DNA of 64,000 bases from Poronia punctata (lineage: Eukaryota > Ascomycota > Sordariomycetes > Xylariales > Xylariaceae). Shown here piece after piece: positions 26,249 to 38,609 of the stretch (its first letter is position 1; the number at the start of each line of letters is the position of its first letter). The DNA lies in the NCBI GenBank assembly GCA_022579005.1, contig MU401568.1:1-64000 (forward strand). The letters run 5' to 3'. The notes beneath the pieces are model-generated. The model worked only from the letters and a program-made list of their open reading frames with translations. It was not told where the DNA came from and made no database searches. The translations under genes were made by a program, and so were the position numbers.

Positions 26249-27593
26249 TTCGATTGCTCCCGATAGGCAAATTAATGTTAGAGGCGCCGGGCCGATCGGT
26301 TGTGGTTCGAATGGTCAAATACTGGGGTCGTTGTGAGGTTCCTCTCGGAATGTGATTGCTACAGCAGAAAGACAAGAGTGGTGGTCGAGATGTCAAGATA
26401 CGCCCGGGAGTTGAAGATGGAAAGCTATCAACTGTACCTACCTCACAGGTGACAGTTCAACCTCGCCAACCCCAGGTACCTAAAGGGCAAGGCACCCGGC
26501 TTACCTCATCCAAGGAGGGCACTTGTAGCCTGTAGGCAGCTGGTTTTCACGCGTCAAGTGTCCAGAAGTACGTACATGTAGGTACCTATGTGGGTACCTA
26601 CATTATGTACTTTAGGTATGTACCTAGTTTGATAAGAGTAATTGGGCAACTGTGCCTAGGTACCCCAATGTACACGTACGTAATATGTAACCTACAAGTA
26701 TCACTCTACCTATTGCATTCGATCTCTTGACCAGTGCAGTTACCATTTATACCTTATGTGCCTAGGTACCGATCATTACGAATATACTAGTGTCTAGCCA
26801 GATACTTGTGGGCCACTGCCCCGCTAAAGGATACACGTACCTCGTAGTGGCAATTTGGTGACTTGGTTATGTTGTAAAACAAAACCAAAAATAGCCACAA
26901 TCCAAAAAGATGTCAAGCCTACGAGTACCACCAGCTTCTTAAGTAAAGCACGCAGCGAGGATAAAAGGAACAAAGGTGGAGAAAAGTGATATTAGAAGGA
27001 CGACTGCACACCTACAAGTAGTCCTAGGTATAGCAAGGTAGCAACGTAGATTCTGAGGCGGAAAAAAGAACACAGACTCTCGGAGCTCCTCGACTGTCCT
27101 TTGAAACTGGCTCTCTGGCGCTTAATCACATCGTAACATGTCATCAAAATCATTTCCATCTTATCCAAGTACCCCGTTACTACATAAACCAGATCGTCGT
27201 AATGAGAATACATACCAGGGCCTTCCTTAAACGTGCACATATGAAGGGAAGAGGAAGAAAGAAATTGAAAGATGGCCGATGGGTATGAAAGAGCTAGGCA
27301 ACGTAGGGCAAAAGAGGTGAGATAGACGCAAGAGTGAAGGGACAGATGAAGATAACCAATCGCCATTCCCGGCTGGCAACACCGCTGGCTCTTCCAGCAC
27401 AGCCGCCCCTCCGTTGTATTCCTTCGCCATCCAGGCCTCAACCAGGACGACCAGGTAAACGCAACGTTGCGACCCTGAACTTATGTTTCTATAGTACTGA
27501 GCTATGTAGAATAGTAGGCCGTCAACAGTGATTCGATGCAAAAAAGAGAAACACCAACAAGGCTCAATATATCGTGCCGTCGCGACTATCTGG
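26249..27593. other. Intergenic, pre2 promoter and C2H2 gene 3' UTR
   Basis: About 1.3 kb. It contains a cluster of GGTACC/GTACCTA words at 26476-26765, including TAGGTACCTA at 26579-26588, and TACGAGTA at 26920. Reading frames at 26992-27757 overlap or oppose the C2H2 gene and have no features. Confidence 0.5.
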
Positions 27594-30500
27594 TTAAGGA
27601 TCATAAAAGGCATTATGCTGGGGTGGATGAGGCGAGTGATCGTATGGTGAAGCCGACCCTGGGTTGCTGCCGTATCGGTCAACTGAGTGGAGGGCTGGGT
27701 TACCAAGGCTCGGGTAGCCCAGGGCGCCTGCTGGATCCTGGATCCCAAGAGAATCAAATGCCGGAAATGCTTCGGTGTCGGGGACCGGCATAGCCTCTTG
27801 ATAGAAGTTGTCGGGGTTGGTAAAAGGAGTGGTCGTCACAGAAAGTCCGAGATATTGGCGCTGGGGGGGGTACCGTGACTGTAGCATCATGGTATTCGCT
27901 TGAGATCCGGCGACGTGGTATTGGGGCGCCGGTGGCTGCGGATAGTACGGCGACCCCACGGGCGCTTGGGGAATTGGTGATAATCCAAAACTGTTCGCAG
28001 TGGTATGGTAGTTCATCAGCCCGGCGGCTGCAGAGCTCTGGGGAATGTGTGGGCTGACGTCGTGAGGGTCCGGCTTGATCGACGGCGTTGACGGTGCTGG
28101 CGGGAACGCGCGAGGCGGAGGTTCCTGGACAGGACTAATAATGGTGTTGGCGTCGAGATCCTTCTCGAAGACAAGCCTCAGTACGGGGAGGCATATATTC
28201 TCCATGTGTTTAGCAAGGTGAACTGTCAACTTCTTCCAGGTAGGAAAGACCTTCCCGCAAAACCGGCAGGGTTCCTCTGCCGGCCTCTTAGTTGTCTCAT
28301 GGTGGCACTGTTCGACCTTTTGCCATGTACGGTCGATGCCACCCGACTTCTTGATAGACGCCTTCGTCTTGAATCTGGGCTCGAGAAACTTATGTTCGCG
28401 TACCAGATGCTGCAGGAAGTTATCCCTCCGGTAGCAGGTATGGCGGCATTCCTCCACGTCGCATGTCCACCATTCCAGGTGACGGTGGCCCTCATTCTCG
28501 TGACGAACCCAGTCAGCCTTCCGCTTGAACATTTTTGGATCACGGCATTTATCCCACGTGCAAGTGAACGGCTGAACATCCTCATGGACGTGCTTTGTCC
28601 AGTCCGAAGGCTTTTGGATCTTCTTGGAAGTGAAGCATATGGTGCACTCAAATTCTGCTGGGAGCGAGTGTGGCGGGGGCTTGGGGATACCTGGTGGGAA
28701 ACTTTCCGCGTTAATACCACCTTCCATCGGCACACCCTCCTCGTCTGAAGAGAGCGGGTTTGCCGAGAGCGGGTCGACGCCTCGCTCGCCGCCACGGCTA
28801 TCTAAATATCTTATGCCGGCACCGGCGGACCGACACATGTACCCCGAAGAGCATTTGCCCTGCTTGACGTGGTTGATGTGCTTCACCTTCATGGTTAGAA
28901 GTTGTTTATAGCGGCTAAGCATCTGGTATGCAATCCGGTCGACAAGGTAGCTGTTGGTGTTAGCAGCGCCTTCGGCGGCCGCAAGGTTGGGGTTCATGCT
29001 CAGAATGTGCGCCTTGAAACCGTTAAGCGACGCTTCGATGGATGCTCTCCCTGGCTCGATTTTGAAATCCGTGTCGTCGATGCCGTCGTCGTCATCATCT
29101 TCCTCATCTTCGACCTCCACCTGGGCCTGCGGCTGCTGAAGAGGCAGTTGGGCGACCGGAGGACCGCCTTGGCGCCTCAGCATTCCAACAAGATTTGGGT
29201 GTGAGAGTTCAGCTATGGAAGGCTTGGGAAGTTCTGAGTGGCTTCGTCCTCGTCTTATGAGTTGGGGCACCGACAGGGACGGAAATGAACTCTTAGGCGA
29301 AGCGACGGCCGTCGCGCACACCGAAGGGCTTCGAGCATGCTGTGGTGTCCCGATCGATGCTACGCCTGTGGCCATCCCGACGAGGATGCTATTAAGATCC
29401 GGCGTGTTCTTTCTACTCCGACCGCTCGGCGAGCGAGGTGGTTGCGCGAGGCTCTCCTTTGATTCTGGCCTACTGGGATCCTCGGGTTCATCGGGTGGGA
29501 GGTCGCTTGCGTTGCTTCGGTTGCGCTTGCGGACGGCACCGTCCTCGCCCCGTTTTCTCAGACTGGGAAATCGCTGGAGGAAGCTCGGTCTACGAGCGTG
29601 GCCGCTGATAGATAGCTTTTTGAGAAAGTTGCCACTGATTACCCCATCCATATCTACGACGCTAGGTAAGCTCCGCCGCCGTGTTCCCCAAGTGGCCGCT
29701 TTGGAAATGATGGACGCGCTATCTTGGCACTGGCGGTTGAACCTATCGATTGCAGCCTGCGATGTTTCTGGCGCGAAGTGTTTCTTTCCCGACTGGATGG
29801 CGTGGATGGCAGGGGCATCTTCGAAAGCGCGGTGGTGGCGCATGAGATCGAAGTCGACCTCATTGTAAGGCCCAATCGCTTCAGGCTGGAAGTAGGTCTG
29901 GCCGTCCTGGTGTCTGTTCACTGTATAGTGCCCAAGTGGAAGTTCGCCGTCTGGGATATTGTCGTCTTCGCCCCTTTCCGCTGTGGCGTGCCTTGAAGCA
30001 GGTCCCATTACGCCGTCGTCTTCGTCGGAAGCCCCGGCGTTGTTTCCAGCCGACTGAATCAACCATTCATTGACCTCCTGATTCTTCACCTGCCGAGCAT
30101 GACTTGCGGCTTGCTGGCTGATACTCGGAACTTCTTCCGATGGCCGTTCCTCCGGAGCCAGGCCCCGATGACCGGTAGCCGTATTCGGCATCCATTCGCC
30201 GTGAAGGTCTCTGTCTACGTGAGCCGGGCTTTGGCACAGCCTCGCTGGTGCGACCTCGTCGGGAATGCTGTGACGAAGCTGCATATTACGCGAATCCCCA
30301 CCGTCATTCGCTAGCGACCTCTCTACACCTTGCACGGGCGCACCATCCCCCTTACCCCACCATGAGACAGTGACGCGAGGACTTTGAGCCGCCATGGCTA
30401 ACGTGCCATGCCCCGGGCTCTCGTTGCTTGACCAGCTCGCACGGTTTGTCTCTGGTGTGAATTGCGCGTCCGATGAACTGGAGATGGCCGAGTCGACCAG

Positions 30501-31121
30501 GGGTTCAGCCTGGGCAATGAAATCTTCGGACAGCGTTGGCCCTTGAAGGGCAGTAGTCGTGGTCGCCGTGGCCGTCTTCCCCGCGCCAAAGCAATGATTG
30601 GACGGCACGGAGGGCGTCTGATGTGGGCTGATAGGGTAGATAGTGTGGTGATTTAACTCATTGCCCGGCATCGGGACATCGTCAAAGTGCCCCCAGTCGG
30701 CATTTCCGAGGAATTGATCGATGTCGGTGACGCCCGCGAAGGGGTCGTCGGCAAACTCGCTGCCGGTGAAGATATCACTTCCTGTGTAACATCCGACGTT
30801 AGAGATGTTGTCGAGTGGTGTGTATGAGTTTAGAGACGGTGAAGCTGAGTCACCGTGAGTTTGTGAAGAGTACGGCGATAAAAAATTAGACTCGGGCGTG
30901 ACGGGACTGCTGCGAGAGTTTTTTGCCTGGCTGTCAACGCAGCGAGAGGCTTGGTTGCGGTGGGAATTGTGGTTGTTGTTGATGTTGTTATTGTTAGCAC
31001 CTATGCTGCTGCTGCTGGCGGTGTTGTTGTTGTTGTTTTGTATGGTGATGTTAGTGCGGTTGTAAGGGTCGCCGAAGTCGTGAAGCGAGGCGGGAGTTAC
31101 GGTGTACATGGAAGAAGACAT
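27594..31121 (-). CDS. Large C2H2 zinc finger transcription factor
   Basis: A single exon encodes 1175 residues. Residues about 820-975 contain a cysteine/histidine array: CTICF...H...H, then CTWDKCRD...H...H, CDVEECRH...H...H and CRFCGKVF...HLAKH. This is four C2H2-type fingers with unusual spacing, as in a conserved Pezizomycotina regulator family. The N-terminal 800 residues are low complexity, with an Asn run (about 28-50), acidic patches, SSS runs and an EDEEDDDDDGIDD stretch, probably activating or disordered. A basic, Ser-rich segment near 520-650 could carry nuclear signals. The C-terminal 170 residues are Pro/Gln/Tyr-rich. The fingers imply DNA binding; I cannot assign target genes or a symbol. 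The start is the first ATG of the frame, MSSSMYTVTP. Confidence 0.85.
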   Translation of the reverse strand: MSSSMYTVTPASLHDFGDPYNRTNITIQNNNNNTASSSSIGANNNNINNNHNSHRNQASRCVDSQAKNSRSSPVTPESNFLSPYSSQTHGDSASPSLNSYTPLDNISNVGCYTGSDIFTGSEFADDPFAGVTDIDQFLGNADWGHFDDVPMPGNELNHHTIYPISPHQTPSVPSNHCFGAGKTATATTTTALQGPTLSEDFIAQAEPLVDSAISSSSDAQFTPETNRASWSSNESPGHGTLAMAAQSPRVTVSWWGKGDGAPVQGVERSLANDGGDSRNMQLRHSIPDEVAPARLCQSPAHVDRDLHGEWMPNTATGHRGLAPEERPSEEVPSISQQAASHARQVKNQEVNEWLIQSAGNNAGASDEDDGVMGPASRHATAERGEDDNIPDGELPLGHYTVNRHQDGQTYFQPEAIGPYNEVDFDLMRHHRAFEDAPAIHAIQSGKKHFAPETSQAAIDRFNRQCQDSASIISKAATWGTRRRSLPSVVDMDGVISGNFLKKLSISGHARRPSFLQRFPSLRKRGEDGAVRKRNRSNASDLPPDEPEDPSRPESKESLAQPPRSPSGRSRKNTPDLNSILVGMATGVASIGTPQHARSPSVCATAVASPKSSFPSLSVPQLIRRGRSHSELPKPSIAELSHPNLVGMLRRQGGPPVAQLPLQQPQAQVEVEDEEDDDDDGIDDTDFKIEPGRASIEASLNGFKAHILSMNPNLAAAEGAANTNSYLVDRIAYQMLSRYKQLLTMKVKHINHVKQGKCSSGYMCRSAGAGIRYLDSRGGERGVDPLSANPLSSDEEGVPMEGGINAESFPPGIPKPPPHSLPAEFECTICFTSKKIQKPSDWTKHVHEDVQPFTCTWDKCRDPKMFKRKADWVRHENEGHRHLEWWTCDVEECRHTCYRRDNFLQHLVREHKFLEPRFKTKASIKKSGGIDRTWQKVEQCHHETTKRPAEEPCRFCGKVFPTWKKLTVHLAKHMENICLPVLRLVFEKDLDANTIISPVQEPPPRAFPPAPSTPSIKPDPHDVSPHIPQSSAAAGLMNYHTTANSFGLSPIPQAPVGSPYYPQPPAPQYHVAGSQANTMMLQSRYPPQRQYLGLSVTTTPFTNPDNFYQEAMPVPDTEAFPAFDSLGIQDPAGALGYPSLGNPALHSVDRYGSNPGSASPYDHSPHPPQHNAFYDP

Positions 31122-32819
31122 GGCCTTAGCTCCTGGCGCGGTAAACAGCTTCCAAATATATTATCTCGGACGGTACTATTTTCGCTTAGCTCCTTCTAGT
31201 TGCGCAGTAAAGAGAAGCTCATAGCCCGTTCCGAGAGCGGGAGCCGAGAATAACAGGACGGGAGAACGAGAAGAGACCTCGATATGACAGACTGCGCAAC
31301 AGACGGATAGAAACCCCCTTGCGGATTGCAGGTGGGTTGAGAGCCGAGTTCGCGAGGATAAGTCCGCGTCGCAGAAATACAACAATGACCTGATGGTAGC
31401 CCTGGCGACTAGAGCAGAGAGACCCGTATCAAGTATCAATCTTTGCCCAGGGACAATTGCCAGCCGGGGCAAAAAGCAATAACAAGCAAAGGAGTAGATG
31501 AAGTGTGAAGATAGAATGATGGATTGCGGTAGGTGAAATGGGGGGGAGGGCTGCGCTCGACTTGGCTAAACCTACCGGGATCAGGGCCGTGCCGCATACC
31601 TCTCTCAAAGTGGGCAAGTGGAGTGACAATGAGGTATTCGACCATTTGGGCTGAGTGTGGATATGTTACCTGCCCTGTACCTTACCTACATGTATCTAAC
31701 CTTGTCTAGGGACTACCTATGTTACATGTACTTGTAAGTTGTGAAAAGCATGGGCTGCAAACCAAGGGGCCAGGGACAGGGAGGGAAATGGTTACAATGA
31801 TATGAGCCAATTTAGAGTTTACCAAGGCTGTGGATGTCGGCGACTAGATGAATATCATCATCATCGCAAACAGTCGTGCAAGTTGTTGTTTTAGGACTGC
31901 TACTTGATACGGAGCCTGGTCCTTGCACCATCGATGCCGAGTCCGACAACCCCTCGTCGTTCGCAACATTCGGTAGAAGTACAGGGGAAAGAGGGTTGCG
32001 CAGAATGTGGCAGCGATGATGAGGCTTGACAAGGTGCCCTGAGAGGCAGACACCTCAACCTCATACAGGCCCCCAGGTTGAGATAGGTGACAGGGTAGGC
32101 GTACTTGGTTGGCATCACAAATTTTCCATGGTCATGGCTGCATGCGTGGTTCGCGCACCAACAATAGACATACAGAGCCCCACGTCAATTGGCCAGCTCA
32201 GATCACCGATAAGTCGTGATCGCCCCAGTCCTGTAGGGCTTCGCCCAGCCTGCCCCGCTGCACCGGGGGTGGGATGGGGGGCAGCCACAGTTAGGCGTTC
32301 CTTTTCTCTGCCTTTGCAACCCGGCCACCGGCTTGTCTGCTCTGCACTTGCTTGGATGCTCAGCCCCCAGAGAGGCTTAATTAATGACCAGGTCTGTAAC
32401 CTAATATGTGTGGTAGGTTTGCACCTTCCTAGTCCGGAACTTACCTTTTACTTGACCACCTACGAGTACTCGTAGTAACAGACATCTAAGACTACCGGCA
32501 TTATACCACTCAGGATCCTTTATCTAGAAAATGTTCGAGGTTAGTCGATATATCGCGAGGGAGAAAGAATCGCGCGGTTTTGAATTGGATGTAGCGCGAA
32601 GTACACCCGACAGCTTCCTAGCCCCAAGCAGTAGCGCAGGTAATCCGGTACCTAAGCTCTGAGCCTCTAGGCTCTGACATACCTAGACCGCCCAGGGGCC
32701 TCTTTCTTTTGAAGAATGCGGTCCCCACCAATGGATGGTGGCCGACAACCTTACTTGAACTCGCCTCATATCTCGTTCGTGCTTGGAGTCCGGCCGACTG
32801 ATGCTAATAGCTTCAATAG
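31122..32819. other. Intergenic, C2H2 gene promoter and upstream region
   Basis: About 1.7 kb without a recognised gene. Several short frames on both strands lack domain features. At 32461-32474 there is a perfect 14-base palindrome, TACGAGTACTCGTA, built from two overlapping copies of the dispersed TACGAGTA motif. Confidence 0.45.
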
Positions 32820-33048
32820 CCACACCCTGAGGATCGCCTCCACCTGCGATTACATCGCGCCCGGTCAGTGGTCCTGACAGCTCAAGAGTGAGTCCTGTCT
32901 TACGTCTATCGAAGGGGTTAAAAGAAGAGAAAAGGCAATTGAAACCGTCAGAATAGACGCATTTTCTTATGTTTGTGGAGGACAGCCAGCTCTCTTGAGC
33001 CCTAGCCTGAACTCGGATAGACAAGGTTTGCTCACCACCCAACTACAG

Positions 33049-33382
33049 ACTCGTCGAGATCCGGGCGGCGCAGAGAACCTTTGAAGGAGCATACATGAGA
33101 ACCGCTCTTACGCAGTTCAGCTTCTCGCTGGTTATCCTGAAGATCTTTACGTCGGAATTTTACGCCATCGGTGCCCTCTTCGCCGTCTATGGTGTGACAG
33201 TTTTGATGTGCGCTATATATCGTCGCTACGAAGGCAACAGACAGTTTTTTAGCACATCGAGCGGAGATGGGGAGATTAGCACCAAATTTCGCACCAGTGG
33301 CAATAGTGTTATAGTTCTCACTACCTTGAGCCTCGCCGCGTACATCGGCCTGCTGGTGTTAACCTGGAGGTTGGACGCTTGA
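33049..33382 (+). CDS. DUF202-type small membrane protein, C-terminal exon
   Basis: The exon reads LVEIRAAQRTFEGAYMRTAL, then TM-like segments FSFSLVILKIF and YAIGALFAVYGVTVLMCAIY, the loop YRRYEGNRQFF, FRTSGN, and a last hydrophobic helix VIVLTTLSLAAYIGLLVLTW. This matches fungal DUF202 proteins, small three-helix membrane proteins of unknown function. In-frame ATG 33095 falls inside the conserved region, so it is not the true start. Upstream, an in-frame stop at 33008 forces splicing, and CTACAG at 33043-33048 is a good acceptor. A possible previous exon ends at the GTGAGT donor at 32888 (32820-32887, open in the matching phase), but the first exon and start codon were not found. The gene could also be 5' truncated. 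Confidence 0.55.
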
Positions 33383-34837
33383 TTATTTACGCCACCAGTG
33401 CTTAACAGATTATGTCTGAACCGAGCAAGGTTCGCGCCTGCGTCCGGGCTAGGTAGAGTGATAACGGAGCAGATTGCGAACCAACTTTCCAAGTCGGTAC
33501 AGTATAGAAGTTCACCATGCTTCTATATGGCTGGCGCGAACCCGGATCGTCACAATTAAAACCCGGTTCCGTGCACCTTTTCCGCACCTGAGACAGAGCG
33601 GGAAGGCAAGGGGACGCGGCCTCGTTACAGGGTCTATGGGTCTAGGAGTCTAGAACCTCGGACGCTCGCAACGGGTTACGAGAGGTGCCATAAGACAAGG
33701 CATGAAGGAATCAGCTAATTTGTACAATGCTGGATATGTTGGTCACATCGTAGTAAATACCTTTGCAGAAAAAAGACGCAGAAATAATCTCAAGTTGCAA
33801 ACCCGTTTTATAGACCTAGATATTAGACAGGTTGGGGTAAATATATAAGACCACCCACCAGAAAGTCGAACACGTACTTGGCCGCCCAATAACAGATAGT
33901 AGGCTAGTGATCTGTTCGCGGACCACATGCACGCCACGCGAGCTCCTTGTGTAGATACGTCTACGTGAAGGAAAATGAAGAAAAGATATATTCTTCCCGT
34001 TTTTTGCCGCCCATTACTCTCCTTGCCTTGGAATGCAAATATTACAACTGTAAAGCGTATAGATGTACAGTAGACGGCTGCCATGAATCGTGAGAGTGCC
34101 CCATGACACTACACAAGGGAAGCGGTCGGGTCGGCCATCTTTTTGAGCCCGGATAGCCAGCAGTATGTGTAGCAAGTAATTTCTTGGCCATGATAGATGC
34201 CGAAGGTGCCCCTTTGTGGTAGACACTTTTGTAAGCTCACGCGCATGTGCGTGCGACCTGGCGCCAAAATCCCCCCATTTTTTGAATACTCTGGATCGTC
34301 ACCGACACCGACCACTTACACCGACAACCACGGGCCAGGGATATGATGTATAAATATGGGTGTAAGAGATACAGGGGGGGTTGATAACGCGACATGTGAC
34401 ACGGAATACAGATATGTGCGGGACGGGCCGGGCCGGTCCGAGACGGGATGAGCGCACCAAGGTCCAAGGGGGAAAAGAGGGTCGTCTTCGCGCGAGGTTA
34501 GATACGTCGTCGTCACGCAACCCAATCCCGTGCTTCATGAATGCGTGTCCAACAGGGCTTTGCAGGTCGAACTATATTTTGTGTCCTTTCGATTGTCTGC
34601 TCCAGAATAAAATAAAACGAGGTTGCAAGGTGTTTCGTTCATAGACGTAGGTACGTTCTGGCGGCTTCCTCGGTTCTCTTGTGCATTCCGCACGTCCCTT
34701 TTCGTCCACGTAAGGAACATTGAACAATGTCCCCCAACCCCACTTACAAATTCCGTGGCGATTCTCCAAGCTCAAGCCGGCGTATGGACGCAGTATCTCG
34801 TCGCTCGTCCTCTACTTTGAGGGAAAGGAATCGAGAC
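33383..34837. other. Intergenic between convergent DUF202 and Zn2Cys6 genes
   Basis: About 1.45 kb. Many short frames overlap on both strands, none with recognisable domains or conserved starts. No tRNA or repeat was seen. Confidence 0.45.
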
Positions 34838-36165
34838 TTATCTTCTATAATAAACGCCGTCTATATGCGGTGGGTGCTCGGTCGCTGACGGAGCAGTCGG
34901 TTGTCCTCCCTCGGCGTACCATGGCTGATATGGTTGTTGCCACGCCGTGTACGGAGCTGGGGAAATGGTATCGATTCCGGATGAGGGATACATATCCGAC
35001 GCAACCGACCCTTTCCTATCATAGGGCCTGCTCATCCCCCCCGCGCACGGTGTCGAAGGCTCGCCGCTGAAAGACATGGATCGCACAGCGTGTTGGTACG
35101 GGGACCAGGCACCCTCGGCTCGAGCATTGCTCTCTGGCCTAACCGATGCTTCCAGGGGCGATGGCCCCCACGGACTCAGTGTCTGTGCCGCCGCTACCGA
35201 GTATGGAACGTAGCCAGAGGCAGCGGACGAATCTGGCAGGAAGTTCCGCCAACCCAACTGCGCTTCGTCCTGTTTCAACGAGCCGGAACTGTCGTCGGAA
35301 TGAAGCCAGTTATCTGGCCCTTGGCCGTAGCTGTAAGTGCTGCCACTTGTTCCCCCCGGTCGAACTATAGGTACGGCCCATTTTAGATAACTGCGGGAAA
35401 AGGCGGCATTGGACGGACGGTGGACCTACCTGGCAATGATTTAGTACCATAGCCCTGTTCCGTTGGAATATCCCCGGGATGCCCCGGCGCAAGGATTGGC
35501 GGTGTGGAAGCCGATGCCAGCATCGGCTTGGGAAATCCTCTGGGCCCTGCAGATCTGGCCCTAGACGGGGGCGGTGGCTGCTGGTCTACAGTATAAAACT
35601 GACAGTCCTTCCCGAGCCTAGCACACGCTTCACAGCGTGGATCGTTCTTCAAGGCTTTGCATCTGATCTTGCGGTGTCGACAGTTGCCTGGAACGAGCTT
35701 GGTCAGTATACCTAGCCATTGACCATCCAAGCGATACGGTACATTACACCCATATGCTATTCCTCACGGTGTCCGGGTGACAACGTACCACATGCGATAT
35801 TGATTCGGGCGTATCCAAGCTTGTTTCTCTTCTTCTCTCCGGGAATCCCAAGGGAGTCTTTATCAGCGTCGTCCATTACCTAAAGTCTCACATTAGAGGT
35901 CCAGTAAACACAACGGATTTCCATGGTTTAGGCAGACGTCCCCGTTCGCTTGACAGCGGGGCTCTGAGTAGCTAGAATGGCTGAGAGTGACAGCGATGGA
36001 AGAAAAGGGGACGGGAGAAGACCTAGGATAGATGGTACTAAAGCTGGACCGGAGCGGTCTTACCTCCATACTAGCATTTCTCTGTGGTGAATAACAAGCG
36101 TACGCAGGATGTGAAATGTCCATAGCAGTACTGTTATGCGACGACGAGGAATACTGATACGACAT
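34838..36165 (-). CDS. Zn2Cys6 binuclear cluster transcription factor
   Basis: Four exons on the minus strand (36165-36064, 35879-35789, 35687-35430, 35364-34838) encode 325 residues. Splicing of exons 2 and 3 restores the zinc cluster: CGNCRHRKIRC, then CEAC and, seven residues later, the last Cys of GKDC. All six ligands are present (Cx2Cx6C...Cx2Cx6C), around residues 64-92. It is preceded by KKRNKLGYARINIA, a motif common just before the cluster. The rest is Pro/Ser/Gln-rich and lacks the large fungal regulatory domain, so it belongs to the short Zn2Cys6 class. Exon 1 is inferred; an alternative start is the ATG at 35876 (MDDADKDS). The last intron (65 nt, GTAGGT...CTATAG) was chosen because it keeps phase with the YSYGQGPDNW segment. 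Targets are unknown. Confidence 0.8.
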
Positions 36166-38600
36166 ATTAATCGGGTAAGGGTGTAACTTGTTGAAACTTT
36201 GGAGTGCTACAGAATGACGGTCTGCCAGATTGGAGTGTCGAAGGTTCGAGCCTCGAGGAGAGACGACGCGGAATGACCAACCCTACCCGACGCGGTATAT
36301 AAGGATCTTGCTTTGATCCTCTATGCCCTCAGACAGGATTCGTCACGCTACCCCAGTATTGATACTTGCCGAGTTCTGTTCCGGGTTTGTCAGATAGCTG
36401 GATGCTTTTGCCCCTCCAAGATTGCTTAATGGTTGCGTGGCCGGGCCCGTTGTTGGACTGTTGTCGTCTTCGATTTGGTGGTCGGCTCCTTCGTTAATGC
36501 TTACCGTCAGGAAGCAGCCAGATCTAGGTGAGAGAGAGGTAAAAAGCACAGCGGCTCAACTGTGCTGGCAACCGTTGTTAGGGCCTGAGATTGAAAGTTT
36601 GCCCGAACCAGACTGTCGTCCCTCCCTCCACTGATTCGAGAGTATCAACAGGGAATATGTGCGTTGTCCTCGCTTTCATAACTCCCCCTTTTTCGAGGGG
36701 AGGGGCGGAAACGGGGTCACGGATGACGGTAAGGATAGAAAAAAGTCAACGACAAGGCTTAAGGGTAATGTATGAGCCTTCAGCTCGACTTCAACGCAAT
36801 CTGTGTGGATGCATGTTATGAGGTGAATGTTGTCGAACTCGACGGGGCTGCTTTTCCTTTATTCTTTCTGGGTATTCTCCAGTGGAACCAAGTCGAAGGT
36901 AACTCCGATCTAGTTGCTGTACTGCATCTTTGATATCGACAGGGGCGTACACAACCGGATCTTTCTCAGGCGGACGTGCAGTTGATGGGTCTCGGTATCT
37001 TTTTTTATAGGTCTATAGTAGCCCGGCGCCACGATCAACACTAGGATATGGATATGGAGACCCAGACCGGAGTGAAAGTAGGCAGAAGGGGCGTGCTCCT
37101 GCTAGTCAGACATGGAGAAGCAAGCCTCAGGGAGAGAGATACTCTGCAAGATTGCTTTTTTTTTTTTTTTTTTTTTTTCCTTTCTCGTTATTTCTGGGTA
37201 ACAAAACACCAAGGTAGGGAAGCTAGTCTAGGTAACGCACTGGAGGGGAATAGTGGCAAAATGGTGTTTGCCGTTTTAGCACGGGGACGAGAGAAAGGTT
37301 ATATACGAGGTCCCAAATCCACGTTTATACCATAGGAATATCTAAAGCCCCCAAGGGTTCCCTTCACGGGTGTGCAGATAAGTTCAGACATTTTATACAC
37401 GCCATCTGACATATTCTGGAGAAGCAACAGGGCTAAGCTGCCAAAGAGACAATGCGAAGCCAGCAGTTGAAATCAAGTACCGACGGGATGAAGGTGGCAG
37501 GGAGTCAGGGACTCTCGTGTGCTAAAAGCTCATCTATACCCCCCCTACCCTGGAGATGACAAACTGGGAAACTGGAAAGTAAAAAGGCATCAAGTCAAGT
37601 TTCTGACGGTCATATTCTGGCAAAACAGCTTTCCGATATGAAACCTCGAGTTGAGCCCGAGGATATTTTGCCTCAATAGCAGAGACTTGAGACAGGTACG
37701 GTCTGCGCTATACACTACCGAGTGCATGCATCGGCTGTATTGATCGACCACATACGATCCCTTGCCCGTGTCTATAACCCGGGTGCTTACACTCGCTTGC
37801 TAGGCGGCATGTTAGCGGATCTAGATCGGAACTACGACCTAACCTACTCGTAGGCACATATGCACGCGTAGAATTGGGGGATTCTTAAAGAAAGCTATCC
37901 TTGTCCCCTTAACCATCCTCGATGGTGGTGATGCATTAATGCGTGGGGACACTGAGCTGGGCAAGTTACAGCTGACAGGTAGCCTGTAGGCTGTAGGTTG
38001 TAGCCGTTTGCGGACTCACCGCGGAGAATGGGGAACGTACGTCACGTCGCCCCTTCGACGGTCGGTAGCTAGCTAGCTGCATGTACCGACAAGCGATGAA
38101 GAATTATGAAATATTGGTATGTACCAGGAGGGTTATAACTTCAATTACTTATGCTCGATATACCCGAAGGCCCCAGACCCAAGGCGCCCATCGGTGTGCT
38201 CTATGGCTTCCCGGAAGTGCGAACTTCCTACGCCGCCTGATACTCAGCCGAACTACGTGTAGAGCTCGCGATGCGCCCAGGATCTTGCATAACAGGCGGT
38301 CTCGGTACGTGTACGAGTACAGACGAGCAAGCATTGATGGGTCCAATGGAACAGTTGGACCGGCCCTTCGGAACTTGATGAGAAATCCCCAAGTTGCAGT
38401 GGCCAGGGGTTCGTCGCTTAGGTACCTAGCCTAAGGCGAGCTTAACCTAGGTTGGGTTAGCTCAATTGGATTCTCTCAGTTTTCCAGGTGCCACTTTAGG
38501 TCCGAGCATACACGCACCTAGGTACTGTCATGTCCCTTTAGGCCGTACGAGTAGGTACATGTGTACTAGTGTGGATCCATTGACCCTTGGAGAATGGAGT
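36166..38600. other. Gene-poor region upstream of the Zn2Cys6 gene
   Basis: About 2.4 kb with no gene I can support. It contains a 23-base poly-T tract at 37156-37178, TACTCGTA/TACGAGTA copies at 37845, 38312 and 38546, and a TAGGTACCTA palindrome at 38419. Composition is normal until the AT-rich block begins near 38610. Some of it is probably the promoter and 5' UTR of the Zn2Cys6 gene. Confidence 0.45.
37156..37178 (+). repeat. Poly-T tract
   Basis: An uninterrupted run of 23 T residues in normal-composition DNA. It may be a simple repeat or the reverse of a retroposed poly-A tail; nothing beside it identifies a retroposed gene. Confidence 0.8.
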
Positions 38601-38609
38601 AATAAACCT

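Noticed and set aside
36235..36260. GGTTCGAGCC, resembling a tRNA box B
   Set aside because: No box A, anticodon arm or matching acceptor stem is present around it.
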